DNA of 17,190 bases, from NCBI GenBank assembly GCA_027013285.1, contig JALUXR010000097.1, positions 1 through 17,190 on the forward strand, read 5' to 3'. Below, piece by piece: positions 1 to 9,994 of the stretch (its first letter is position 1; every line of letters starts with the position of its first letter). The translations under genes were made by a program, and so were the position numbers. The notes below the pieces were generated by a model. That model did not search any database. It worked only from the letters and a program-made list of their open reading frames with translations, and was not told the origin of the DNA. This DNA is from Candidatus Altimarinota bacterium (GTDB lineage: Bacteria; Patescibacteriota; Gracilibacteria; Absconditabacterales; Absconditicoccaceae).

Positions 1-166
1 AATAAATAATCTGCAAATTTTCTATCTCATCTTTTATTTCAAAGAGTTTTTCTACCATCAGTAAAATAATACTCTTTTTTATGTTATGAGCTTCCCATTT
101 ACTTTTTTTAAGTTTAGGGTCTATAAAATTTGCTCTTGTATCTGATTCTGAATAAGACATTTTCAT
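1..166 (-). CDS. hsdR: Type I restriction enzyme R subunit (HsdR), N-terminal part, frameshifted, runs off the left edge
   Basis: Partial gene entering from the left edge. HsdR is the ATP-dependent translocase and nuclease subunit of type I restriction complexes. The start reads MKMSYSESDTRANFIDPKLK, matching the HsdR N-terminal signature (ESDTRA..IDPKL). After ...KWEAHNIKK the family match leaves this frame and continues in the -1 frame as EYYFTDGRKTLGNKRGDRKF, with two TGA codons read as Gly, to position 1. The switch lies on a run of six A on the coding strand (75-80 here). The slip sequence is A AAA AAG in frame, the classic -1 slippery heptamer. A lost A, a phase-variable tract, programmed frameshifting or a sequencing error would look the same. 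The start is at 166 or at the second in-frame ATG at 160. The zero frame also stays open to the edge, so its termination cannot be judged. Confidence 0.8.
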   Translation of the reverse strand, partial: MKMSYSESDTRANFIDPKLKKSKWEAHNIKKSIILLMVEKLFEIKDEIENLQIIY

Positions 167-192
167 AAAAAAATTAGTTAAATATTACTTAT

Positions 193-220
193 ATCTTATT
201 TATAAACTCTATTTTATCAA
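193..220 (-). promoter_or_regulatory. Possible hsdR promoter
   Basis: On the minus strand, TTGATA (220-215) and TAAGAT (198-193) are separated by 16 bp and lie about 30 bp upstream of the hsdR start. The gap between hsdR and the pbpC stop (167-259) otherwise holds only AT-rich sequence, with no clear terminator for pbpC. In DNA this AT-rich, chance matches are common, so this is tentative. Confidence 0.35.
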
Positions 221-259
221 GATTAGTTAAATTTAGTATATTTTTTAGTAATTTATAAT

Positions 260-1948
260 CTATTTAATCTTACTTGCTATCAAATTCCATAAAAATCCTG
301 CACTTTCAGAACCTGGTTTTGTCATACCTAATTCATTATAATTCCCAGCCCAAACACAAAGTACTATCTGTTTATTTTTATTAACTCCGCAAGTCCAACC
401 ATCTACAAAATGTCTACTTGTTCAGGTTTTTACAGCCCATCAAGGCACATCCAAATTATTTTCTAGTTCAAAACTTATAAGTCTGTTTTTATTTTGAGAT
501 AAGATTTTATATAGAATATTGATTTTTTTTACATAATCTCAGATAATCTTATTATCAATCACAGATAATTCATTATTTTTATTATTTTTAATTTCTCATT
601 TTCAATTATCAATTATCAATTTTCAATTTAATAAAAAAGTTCTCCATAAATTTGTAAATTCAATAGGAGTCATTGCATAAGTTCCTAAAGCTGCCGATAG
701 TCCAAGTTTGTCAGCAGTATAAGTTTGTTGGTCAGCTTTGATTTGTTTTTTACTATCTCAAAGTTCTAATCTTAGTTTATTTATAAAATTTAAAAATTTT
801 TGGACTCAAATTTTATTTAGAGTAGTTACAGCTGGAACATTTAAACTACTACCAAGTGCAACTGCAAGTGGAACTTTTCCATGATATTTCATATCAAAAT
901 TTCTAGGAATATATTTTTTTAATCAATTTAAAATAAAATCTATTTTTTTATCTTCCAATATAGTTCATCAAGTCCATCATAAATCTAACATAGCTTTTAA
1001 ATACAGGAAAGGTTTGATAGCAGAACCAGTTTGTCTTTTTATTAAACAACCATTTATCCAAGAGTTATTTTGATTATCTCAAGGTTTTCTACAAGTATTC
1101 ATAGTAAGAATATTTCAAGTTTTATTCATTATCAAAACACAACAATCTTGCATATTTATAGCTTTTCTATATCAAACTGTGTTTTCAATAATATTTTGAG
1201 ATAATTTTTGGTATTTGGTATTTATTTTTAGTTTAGATTTAATATTTTCTGGAAGTAAATCAAAAATAGTTAATTTTTTAAAATTTGCTTTTAATTTTTT
1301 AACTGGTGGAAGTTGGTAAAAGTTATTACAGTCTATATTTTCTCAATTAGATTTCAAATATTTACATAAAATATAGCTTCTATCTTTGATTAGTTTAAAA
1401 TTTGTTGAAGGATTTTTTCAAGTTTGATACATTGCAAACAAATATAAAATTTCACTATCAAAAAGTTTGTTGCAACTTCTTCAAAAATATACTTTACAAG
1501 CTGATTTAAATCCTTTTACTCAATATGGAAATTGAACATTATTTATCCAATACAAGAAAATGTTATTTTTAGAATAATGGAAATCTAAGTTAGTAGCTAA
1601 AAAAACTTCTTTTAGCTTAGTTGAAATTCATCTTTTTCAAAAATTTCATTCTGATAATTTTATAACTTGTTGATCAATAGTGCTTGCTCATTGTTTAAAC
1701 TTTCATGCTTTTATATCTTCTTTGATGGCTCTGATTATAGCTAAAAAATCTACTCAAAAATGTTGATAAAATCTTTTATCTTCTATTTTTAAAGCAAATT
1801 GTCTTATTTTGTTTGGAACTTTCTCTAAATTTATATATTTTTCTTGTTTATAGGTATATTTTTGATTTATTAATTTATAAGTATAGAAAAAATTTATTCA
1901 AAAAAATACAATAATAGAGATTAAAATAAGAATTAATGTTTTTTTCAT
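260..1948 (-). CDS. pbpC: Bifunctional penicillin-binding protein, PBP1C type (glycosyltransferase 51 + transpeptidase)
   Basis: A 562-residue class A penicillin-binding protein that polymerises and cross-links peptidoglycan outside the membrane. Residues 5-24 form an N-terminal membrane anchor. The glycosyltransferase 51 domain shows EDKRFYQHFG (catalytic E56) and GASTIDQQ (87-94), then a YWINNVQFPYGVKGF-like segment. The transpeptidase domain has SAIK (S309 nucleophile, K312), SLN (368-370) and KTGTS (507-511). TGA supplies the glycine of both GAST and KTG, strong evidence for UGA=Gly. The SAIKPFLY and SSLNVPAV wording resembles PBP1C more than PBP1A. It is shorter than typical PBP1C (about 770 residues) because no C-terminal BiPBP_C domain follows; it ends shortly after the KTG motif. 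The gene is divergent from the M16 peptidase gene, with 128 bp between starts. No Shine-Dalgarno sequence is visible. Confidence 0.9.
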
Positions 1949-2000
1949 AAGCTAGAGTAATATTATTAAATAATAGTTTTATAATTAAATATATTTTGAT

Positions 2001-2059
2001 TTAAAGTCTTAAAACTAATTGATAAAAAATTATAAACTATTATAAAATAAAGACTTTAA
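2001..2059. repeat. Perfect 10-bp inverted repeat in the pbpC/M16 divergent promoter region
   Basis: TTAAAGTCTT (2001-2010) and AAGACTTTAA (2050-2059) are exact reverse complements separated by 39 bp. They bracket the predicted M16 promoter, and the right arm lies near its transcription start. This could be a pair of operator half-sites for a regulator, or chance in AT-rich DNA. Confidence 0.45.
2019..2046 (+). promoter_or_regulatory. Probable promoter of the M16 peptidase gene
   Basis: TTGATA (2019-2024) and TATAAA (2041-2046) with 16-bp spacing, 30 bp upstream of the M16 start. The -35/-10 match is good for such AT-rich DNA, and the position is right. Confidence 0.5.
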
Positions 2060-2076
2060 CTATAAAATATAAATTA

Positions 2077-3297
2077 ATGAAATATGAAATAAAAAATATT
2101 GCTTGAATAAATTGTATTTTTGTGTCTATGGATACTACTTCTGTTACAATTCAAATTTGAGTAAATGCAGGTTCAATTTATGAAACTAGAAAAGAAAATG
2201 GAATTAGTCATTTTTTGGAACATATGTTTTTTAAATGATGAAAAAAATATAAAACTGCAAAAGAAGTGACTGAAACTATTGATAATATTGGTGGAGAATT
2301 TAATGCTTTTACTTGAAGAGAAAGCACAGGTTATTATGTAAAAGTTGCTCCAGATTATATTAATTTAGCTATTGATTTGCTTGCAGATATGCTTGTAAAT
2401 CCAACTTTTGATTCTAATGAAATTGAAAAAGAAAAATGAGTAATTGTTCAAGAATTGAAGATGAATCAAGACAATCCTCATAAAGTTCTTATTACTAAGT
2501 TTTTAGAATTTTATCATTGAGATAATCCTTATGGTTGGCCTGTAATTGGAACTGAAGAAAATATTTTATCTTTTACTCAAGATGATTTATTTGCTTATAA
2601 AAATTCACTTTATACAAAAGATAATCTTGTGATAGCTATTGCTTGAAATTTGAAAAATCAAAAAGAAATAGAAAATCTTATAAAAGATAAATTTACTCAT
2701 TTACCAGAGAAAAAAACAAAAGAAAAAGTAAAATATTCTTGAATTCAAACAGAAAAAAAAGAATGATTTTTTAAAAAAAAGGTAGAGCAGAGTCATCTTG
2801 TTTTATGAATTTCTTGAGTTAATGTTTTTGATGATAGAAAATATGCTTTATCATTGCTTGCAACTATTTTGTGATGAAATATGAGTTCTGTTTTGTTTCA
2901 AGAATTAAGAGAAAAACTTGGTTTATGTTATTATATTTGAGCAAGTTCTTATACAAATGATGAAGATGGTTTATTTTTAATTAGAGCAGGTTTAGATAAA
3001 AAGAATTTTGAAAAATGAGTAGAAAAAATAAATGAAGTTTTGGATGAAATAGTAGATGGAAATATAACACAAGAACAATTAGAAAAAGCTAAAGGCTATG
3101 TAATTTGAAAGACTGAGATATGAATAGAAACCTCGGACGAGATGGTAGGGTATATTTTGGATCAATATTTATCAAAAAAAGAAATTGTAAATTTAGATGA
3201 ATTTGTAGAAAAAATCAAGAAAATAAATTTAGAAGATATAAAAGAAGTTGCTAAACTTTTGAAGAAAGAAAATAGATATTTATATTATTTGGAGTAA
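2077..3297 (+). CDS. M16 family zinc metallopeptidase
   Basis: A 406-residue protein of the pitrilysin / mitochondrial-processing-peptidase family (M16B-like). The inverted zinc motif HFLEH (H45, E48, H49) is followed exactly 76 residues later by E126 in VIVQELKM, the expected third ligand. The R/Y-type C-terminal signature, ELREKLGLCYYI with preceding GGNMSSVLFQ, is also present, so both M16 domains are there. No signal peptide is seen and it is probably cytoplasmic. Family members degrade or process peptides; the substrate is unknown here. The start ATG is the only one upstream of the conserved N-terminal strand. The terminator in the 91-bp repeat begins just after the stop. About 18 of 31 glycines are TGA by hand count. 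Confidence 0.9.
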
Positions 3298-3307
3298 AAT
3301 TTAATTT

Positions 3308-3343
3308 AGTAATGTTGGTCTAAAACCCATTGCTATTTTTTTT
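3308..3343 (+). terminator. Rho-independent terminator after the M16 gene
   Basis: Stem AGTAATG (3308-3314) pairs with CATTGCT (3328-3334), with one G-T wobble, and eight T follow (3336-3343). It lies 11 bases after the M16 stop and would end that transcript before mod. Confidence 0.8.
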
Positions 3344-3349
3344 ATAATT

Positions 3350-3378
3350 TTTATTATAACTTTAATTTAGAATATAAT
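3350..3378 (+). promoter_or_regulatory. Probable mod promoter inside the left repeat
   Basis: Consensus TATAAT at 3373-3378 follows the terminator. A weak -35 (TTTATT, 3350-3355) lies 17 bp upstream. The mod start is 32 bp downstream of the -10. The same -10 occurs in the right repeat ahead of dnaE. Confidence 0.5.
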
Positions 3379-3410
3379 TTTTTGATTTTTTTTATTTAAA
3401 CATAATAATC

Positions 3411-5414
3411 ATGATTAAAAATTTCAATAATAAAAGTGAAAAAGTATGAGATGACTTAAAAAAATCAATTACTAAATGAAGTAAATTAGATATTGCTGCT
3501 GCTATTTTTTCAATTTATGGTTATGAAAGTTTGAAAAAAGAACTTAATAATATAGAACAATTAAGATTTATTTTTACAGACCCAACTTTTGTAGAAATTG
3601 ATAAAAAATCAAGAGAACAAAAAATGTTTGAAATAACTTCAAATAATATAAAAAAAGCAATAGGTTGAACAAATTTTGAAATTAACCTAAAAAATAAATT
3701 AAAATGAAAAGCAATAGCAAAAGAATGTAGAGAATGGATTGAAAAAAAAGTTAGTTTATTAAAGGCAAATACACCAATAAACAAGACTTTAAGACCTTGT
3801 AGAGAAGATAGTGTAAATTTTGATATAACAGAAAATTTATACATAGAATGAGATAATTTTGAAGTATTAAAAATATTACAAGAATCATATTTATGAAAAG
3901 TAAAAATGATTTATATTGATCCTCCATATAATACTTGAAAAGACTTTGTTTATAAAGATAATTTCAAGGTTTCAAAAGAAGATTATGAAGATGATTTATG
4001 AGTAGAAGATGAAGAAGGTTGAAAACTTTTCAAAAATACAGACACAAATGGTAGATTTCATTCAGACTGGCTTTCAATGATGTATGAAAGGCTTATAGTA
4101 GCAAGAGATTTATTAAAAGATGATTGAGTGATTTTCATGAGTATTGATGAAAATGAAATACATAATCTAAAGAAAATCTCTGATGAGATTTATTGAGAAG
4201 AAAATTATATTTGAGAATTTATTTGGAATAATAGAACTACACCTAATGATGCTCAATGTAATTTTGCATCAACACATGAATATATATTAATATATTGAAA
4301 AACTAATAATATTATTTTTAAGTGATTAGAAAAAGATTTTTCTAACTATAAAAATTCTGATAATGACATAAATTGAGATTGGATAGCTGATAATCCTACT
4401 GCTGCTAGTTGAAATTATAAATTTGAAATAAAAAATCCATTCACATGAGAAATATATACTCCACCAGTTTGAAGATATTGGGCTTTTTCTGAAAAAAGGG
4501 TTGAAGAATGGTATAAATCATGAAAATTATTATTTCCAAAAGTAAATTGAAAAAATTTTTTATTAAAAAAATATAAAAAAGATTTGAAAAGTGATTTTAA
4601 GCCTATACCTTCAATTATAAATTGAATTTTAACTAGTATATGAGCAAAAGAAAGGAAAGAATTATTTCCAGAATGAAAATTTTTTGATTACCCTAAACCT
4701 ACAATATTAATTAAATATTTATTAAATCAAACTTTACAAGTTGATGATTTAGTAATAGATTTCTTTTCTTGAAGTGCTACAACAGCTCATGCAGTTATGC
4801 AGTTGAATGCTGAGGATGGAGGAAATAGAAAATTTGTGATGGTTCAAATTCCAGAAGAAACTGATGAGAAGAGTGAGGCTTTTAAGGCTTGATATAAAAA
4901 TATTTGTGAGATTTGAAAAGAAAGAATTAGGAGAGCTGGAAAGAAAATAATTGAGGAAAATGAGGAAAAATTGAAGGAGAGGAAAGAAAAGTGAATAAAA
5001 GATTTGGATACTTGATTTAGAGTTTATAAAACTGATTCAAGTAATATGAAAGATGTATTTTATCATCCAAGTGAATTAGAACAATGAAATTTATTAGATG
5101 TAGTTAGTAATATAAAAGAAGATAGAAGTAGTGAAGATTTATTAACACAAGTAATTCTTGATTTGGGACTTACTCTTGATATGCCAATTGAAAAAAAAGA
5201 AATACTATGAAATACAGTTTATTTTGTAGCTTGAAATAGTTTAGTTGCTTGTTTTGATGAAAATATAGATTTCTGAATAGTTGATGAAATAGCAAAAGAA
5301 GAACCTTTGAGAGTTGTATTTAGAGATAGTTGTTTTAAGACTGATAGTGATAGAATAAATTTTGAAAATAGATTTAAGAAATTAAGTGTAGATAGTGAAA
5401 TTAGGGTTATATAA
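3411..5414 (+). CDS. mod: Type III restriction-modification methyltransferase Mod, with an extra helicase-type N-terminal domain
   Basis: A 667-residue DNA N6-adenine methyltransferase, beta class: the catalytic DPPYNTG (170-176, Gly by TGA) precedes the S-adenosylmethionine-binding DFFSGSATTAHA (from residue 450). The flanking NLYIEGDNFEVLK and LLKDDGVIFMSIDENE segments are typical of type III Mod, which methylates and confers sequence recognition for Res. Unusually, residues 1-125 precede the MTase core: KVGDDLKKSITKGSKLDIAA, LRFIFTDPTF and GTNFEINLKNKLKGKAIAKE. From memory this resembles the N-terminal (PLD-like) domain found on certain DEAD/DEAH helicases. The frame is intact. The ATG is the only start, since an in-frame TAA lies upstream at 3375. 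Fic follows after 141 bp and res after that. Confidence 0.9.
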
Positions 5415-5494
5415 TTGAATCTAAAAAATACCCATCAAGCATGACTAATATATTTATAACACCTATCATTTTTTGTAAGAAATGAAATGTATAT

Positions 5495-5522
5495 TTGATT
5501 TATTAAATTAATTATATATAGT
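5495..5522 (+). promoter_or_regulatory. Possible fic-res promoter
   Basis: TTGATT (5495-5500) and TATAGT (5517-5522), 16 bp apart, lie 33 bp before the fic start in the 141-bp mod-fic gap. The gap shows no convincing terminator and no recognisable gene. This suggests that fic-res may be transcribed separately from mod. Confidence 0.4.
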
Positions 5523-5555
5523 AAACTAAATTAAATTTAAACTTAAAAAAATATT

Positions 5556-6626
5556 ATGTTTCAAAAAAATATAGCAAATAATACTTTAAAACAATTACCT
5601 TGAGATTTTAATTATGATCAAGTTTCTATGCTAAAACTTGCTATAAAAGCAACTTGAAAATTAGAAAAATTAAATGGACTAATGTATTTAATGCCAAATA
5701 AAGAAATTTTAATTTCTCCTATGCTAATTAAAGAATCAGTTGATTCATCTGAAATAGAAAATATTCATACAACAACTTTGAAAGTTTTACAATCAAAAGC
5801 AGTTTGATGAAGTGAGATAAAATGAGCTGAAAAAGAAGTTTTACATTATCATGATGCAATATTATTTTGATATGAGAAATTAAAAAAACAATGATGATTA
5901 TGATATAATGATTATTTGGAAATTCAAAGTCTGATTGAACCTAATAAACCTTGAATAAGAAAATTACCCTGAACTATTATTGCTGATTGAAAATGAAAAG
6001 CAATTTATACTCCACCAGAAGGTAGTGATGTTATAGAAAAACTTTTAACTAATTTAGAAAAGTTTATGAATAATCATGATGATGATATTGAACCACTTAT
6101 TAAAATGCCAATATTACATTATCAATTTGAAAGTATTCATCCATTTTATGATTGAAATTGAAGAACTTGAAGAATATTAAATGTTTTATATTTAATACTA
6201 GTAAAAAAATTAGATTTTCCAATTTTATTTTTAAGTGAATATATAAATAAAAATAGAAATACTTATTATAAATTGTTATGAAAAACTCATGAAAATTCAA
6301 ATTATACTGACTTTTCTATTTTTCTATTAAAATGAATTATTGAACAAGCAGATATTACTGCTAAAAAAATATTAGAAATACAAAAATTAATGAAAGAAAT
6401 TGAAGAAAAAATAGAAAAAATAAATATGGATTATCATAAAATAACTATTTTTCTTTTTAGTAATCCATTTACTTCTATAAAGTGATTTAAAGAACAAATG
6501 TGAGTAGCAGATATTACAGCAACAAGAAATATTAAAAAATTAGAAGAAAATAATATTATAAAAACAGTTAAAGTTTGAAGAAATAAACTAATTTTTATTC
6601 CAGAATTTATAAAATTATTATCATAA
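5556..6626 (+). CDS. fic: Fic family protein AMPylase with inhibitory motif and winged-helix C-terminus
   Basis: A 356-residue Fic enzyme; the family transfers AMP (or another nucleotide part) to hydroxyl side chains of target proteins. The full active-site motif HPFYDGNGRTGR is at 195-206, with catalytic H195 and all three glycines encoded by TGA. An N-terminal autoinhibitory motif of the (S/T)xxxE(G/N) type is present as SSEIEN (64-69, E68 inhibitory), so this is a class II, self-restrained Fic. Residues about 290-356 (NPFTSIKGFKEQMGV... ITATRNIKKLEENNIIK) form a winged-helix DNA-binding domain, as in Fic proteins that may regulate their own locus. It sits between mod and res, five bases ahead of res. 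About 21 of 23 glycines are TGA, a clear skew relative to neighbours. The target protein is unknown. Confidence 0.92.
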
Positions 6627-8401
6627 TAAAAATGAAACTAAAATTTAAGCAACAACAATATCAAACAGATGCAACAAATGCAGTTGTTAATATTTTTGCA
6701 GGTCAGACAAAATGATATAGAAAAGATATAGTTGGTAGAGAAATCATTGATAATAATTTATTTTGAAAACAAATTAATGTTAATGAAATTTTTTCTAATA
6801 AAAAACTGGAAATAACTGAAAATGATATTTTACAAAATGTAAGAGAAATTCAAAAAGAACAATGAATTACACCAAGTAAAACATTAGATTCTTTGAATTT
6901 TACAGTAGAAATGGAAACATGAACTGGTAAGACATATGTTTATACAAAAACAATGTTTGAGTTAAATAAACAATATGGTTGGAGTAAATTTATTATAATG
7001 GTTCCATCTGTTGCTATTAGAGAATGAGTCCATAAATCCCTTGAAATTACACAAGAACATTTTCAAGAAATTTATGGGGAAAAAATAAGATTCACTATTT
7101 ATGATACAAAAAATAAATCAAATCTTATAAATATTAAAAACTTTGCTAATACTTCCAATATTGAAGTTATTATTATGAATTATCAAGCTTTTAATAGAAA
7201 AAATGATGATTGAAAAGTATGATGATGAGCTGCTTGATTAAAAATTTATCAAAAACTTGATGTATTACAGTCATAAAAACCAATTGATATTATAAAAAGA
7301 GCTAGACCAATATTGATTATTGATGAACCTCAAAGATTTTGAAATAAAGCAGAAGCAACATTAAAAGAATTTGATCCTTTGTTTATTTTAAGATATTCAG
7401 CTACACATAAAAAAGATTTTAATAAAGTTTATAGATTAGATGCTATTGATGCTTATAGTCAAAAATTAGTAAAAAAAATAAATGTAAAAGCTATTGATGT
7501 TGTATGAAATAGCTGAACTAATAGTTATTTGTTTTTAGATAAAATAAACATAAGTGCTAAAACATATCCTACTGCTAATTTAGAAATAGAAGTTAAACAA
7601 AAAACTACAATACAAAAGAAAATTGTAAAAGTGAAGCAGTGAGATAATCTTTTTGATTTATCAAATGAATTAAAAGAATATAAGGATTGATTTGTAATAA
7701 AAGAGATAAATTGATTAAAAAATACAGTTGAATTTGTAAATTGAGTTATATTAAAACCATGACAACAAATTTGAGAAGTAGATAAAAAACATGTAAGGAG
7801 AATTCAGATTAGAGAAACTATAAAATCTCATTTAGAAAAAGAAAGATTAATGTATAAAAAATGAATTAAAGTTTTAAGTTTATTTTTTATAGATGAAGTT
7901 TCAAAATATAGAGAATATGATGAAAATTGAAATCAATTAAAATGAGAATATGAAAAAATATTTGAAGAAGAATATGATTATGCTATAAAACAGTTATGAT
8001 TATTTGATACTGAATATAATTCATATCTAAATAAATTTAGAACTAATGAAATACATAAATGATACTTTTCTATTGATAAAAAATGAAGATTTGTAAATTC
8101 AGATACAAAATGAGATAAAAAACAATGAATAAGTAATGATGAAAGTGCTTATGATTTAATTATGAAAAATAAAGAGAAACTTTTGAGTTTTTCTGAGCCT
8201 ACAAGATTTATTTTTTCTCATTCAGCTTTAAGAGAATGATGGGATAATCCAAATGTTTTTCAAATATGCACACTTAAACATAGTCAATCTACAATTAGTA
8301 AAAGACAAGAAATTTGAAGATGATTGAGAATATGTGTAAATAAAGATTGAGAAAGAATGGATAGTAATGTGTTAGAGCAAGATTTTTTTGATTATAATAC
8401 T

Positions 8402-8689
8402 TTAACAGTTATTGCTTCTGAATCTTATGAAGAATTTGCTAAACAATTACAAAAAGAAATACTTGAATCATTATCAGATAGACCAACTAAATTAACAGTT
8501 GAAGCTATAAAAGATATTGTATTAAAAAATGAAAAATGAGAAAAATTTGTATTTGATAGTGAATCTGCTATGAATATGATTTTTGATTTCAAAATGAAAA
8601 ATTATGTAGATAAAGATTATAAGATTACTGATAAATTGATAAATGATATAGAAACAAATAAATTTGAAATTATAGATGATTTAGAACCA
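8402..8689 (+). repeat. 288-bp in-frame tandem duplication in res, copy 1
   Basis: Identical base for base to 8690-8977. It encodes 96 residues starting LTVIASESYEEFAKQLQKEI and ending KFEIIDDLEP, downstream of helicase motif VI. Zero differences indicate a recent event or an assembly artefact. Confidence 0.97.
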
Positions 8690-8977
8690 TTAACAGTTAT
8701 TGCTTCTGAATCTTATGAAGAATTTGCTAAACAATTACAAAAAGAAATACTTGAATCATTATCAGATAGACCAACTAAATTAACAGTTGAAGCTATAAAA
8801 GATATTGTATTAAAAAATGAAAAATGAGAAAAATTTGTATTTGATAGTGAATCTGCTATGAATATGATTTTTGATTTCAAAATGAAAAATTATGTAGATA
8901 AAGATTATAAGATTACTGATAAATTGATAAATGATATAGAAACAAATAAATTTGAAATTATAGATGATTTAGAACCA
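8690..8977 (+). repeat. 288-bp in-frame tandem duplication in res, copy 2
   Basis: Exact second copy directly abutting the first. After it the family sequence resumes with FKEQLSKLVLKIY. Normal Res proteins have this segment once, so two copies probably disturb the fold between the helicase and nuclease domains. Confidence 0.97.
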
Positions 8978-9994
8978 TTTAAGGAACAATTATCTAAATT
9001 AGTATTAAAAATTTATTCAACAGATAAATTTAAGGCTACTAACAATGAAAAAGAAGAAAATATTTCAGAAGATATATTAAAACCAAATGATAATTTTGCT
9101 AAAAAAGAATTTCAAGATTTATGGAATAAATTGAAAGTTCAAACTACATATGAAGTTAGATTTGATAGTGAGGAGCTAATAGAAAAAAGTATTGAATCAA
9201 TTAACTTAAATTTAGAAGTAAAAAAAGTAATAGTTAATATAACACAGTGAGAACAAAAAAATAGTATAGATGAAGAATCTATAAAATCATGAAAGAGTAT
9301 TATTAAAACAAATAATCAAATAGAAAAAACTGAAAGTATATTATGATCAATAAAATATGATTTAATAGAAGAAATCGGAAAATGAACTAATTTAACTAGA
9401 AAAACTATTGTAAATATATTAAAATGAATCAATTTAGATAAATTTAATCAATTTAGAAATAATCCAAAAGATTTTATAAACAAAGTGATAAAACTGATAA
9501 ATGAGCAGAAATCAATTACTTTAATAAATAATATTGTATATTCAAAAATAGACAAAACTTATACAGATGAAATTTTTACAGTTAATAATTTTAAAGGCTC
9601 ATTAAATGAAAATATATTAAAAGTAAAAAAACATATTTATGATTATGTAAAAACTGATTCAAAAGTAGAAAAACAATTTGCTGAAGATTTAGAAAGCTGA
9701 GAAATTTCAGTATATGCTAAACTTCCTAGTTGATTTAAAATATCTACACCAGTATGAAATTATAATCCAGATTGGGCTATTGTATTTGATAAAAAAGATG
9801 TGAAGTATATCTACTTTATAGCTGAAACAAAATGAAGTATGAGTAGTATGGATTTGAAATGAGGTGAAAAATTAAAAATTGAATATGCTAAAAAACATTT
9901 TGAATCACTTAATTATTCTAATATTAAATATTGAGTAATTGATAATTATGATAATTTATTAAATAAGATATTAAAATAGTATTATATTTAATTT

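Larger units (their letters stand above)
3299..3389. repeat. 91-bp direct repeat, left copy
   Basis: Matches 9986-10076 with only two differences (3310 T/C and 3382 T/G). It starts two bases after the M16 stop codon and contains a terminator hairpin followed by a -10 element. The two copies bracket the mod-fic-res cassette exactly, with a 6687-bp offset. Confidence 0.93.
6632..9979 (+). pseudogene. res: Type III restriction endonuclease Res, inactivated by an in-frame TAA and a 288-bp duplication
   Basis: An open frame of 1115 codons apart from one TAA at codon 215 (7274-7276). Res is the ATP-dependent helicase-nuclease partner of Mod. Seen in order: Walker A ETGTGKT (95-101); the TAA in ...VLQS-stop-KPIDIIKRA; DEPQ Walker B (231-234); motif V SHSALREGWDNPNVF (from 529); motif VI RQEIGRGLRI (from 558); a C-terminal PD-(D/E)xK nuclease with D1047, E1065 and K1067. 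No in-frame ATG follows the stop until about position 7850, so simple reinitiation would lose the Walker motifs. Codons 591-686 and 687-782 are an exact tandem duplication. Without it the length would be about 1019 residues, usual for Res. A sequencing error at the TAA is possible. Otherwise restriction is off while Mod is intact. Confidence 0.88.

Noticed and set aside
5441..5506. A 21-codon frame in the mod-fic gap
   Set aside because: Too short, no recognised family and no start signal; the stretch more likely holds the fic promoter.
7274..7276. TAA read as a sense codon in res
   Set aside because: TAA terminates other genes in the window at the right family length, so a local lesion or error is more likely than further recoding.
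8357..8827. Several short separate genes starting at 8357, 8570, 8858 and 9485
   Set aside because: They are pieces of one res frame cut at TGA codons; with TGA as glycine they join in the same frame.
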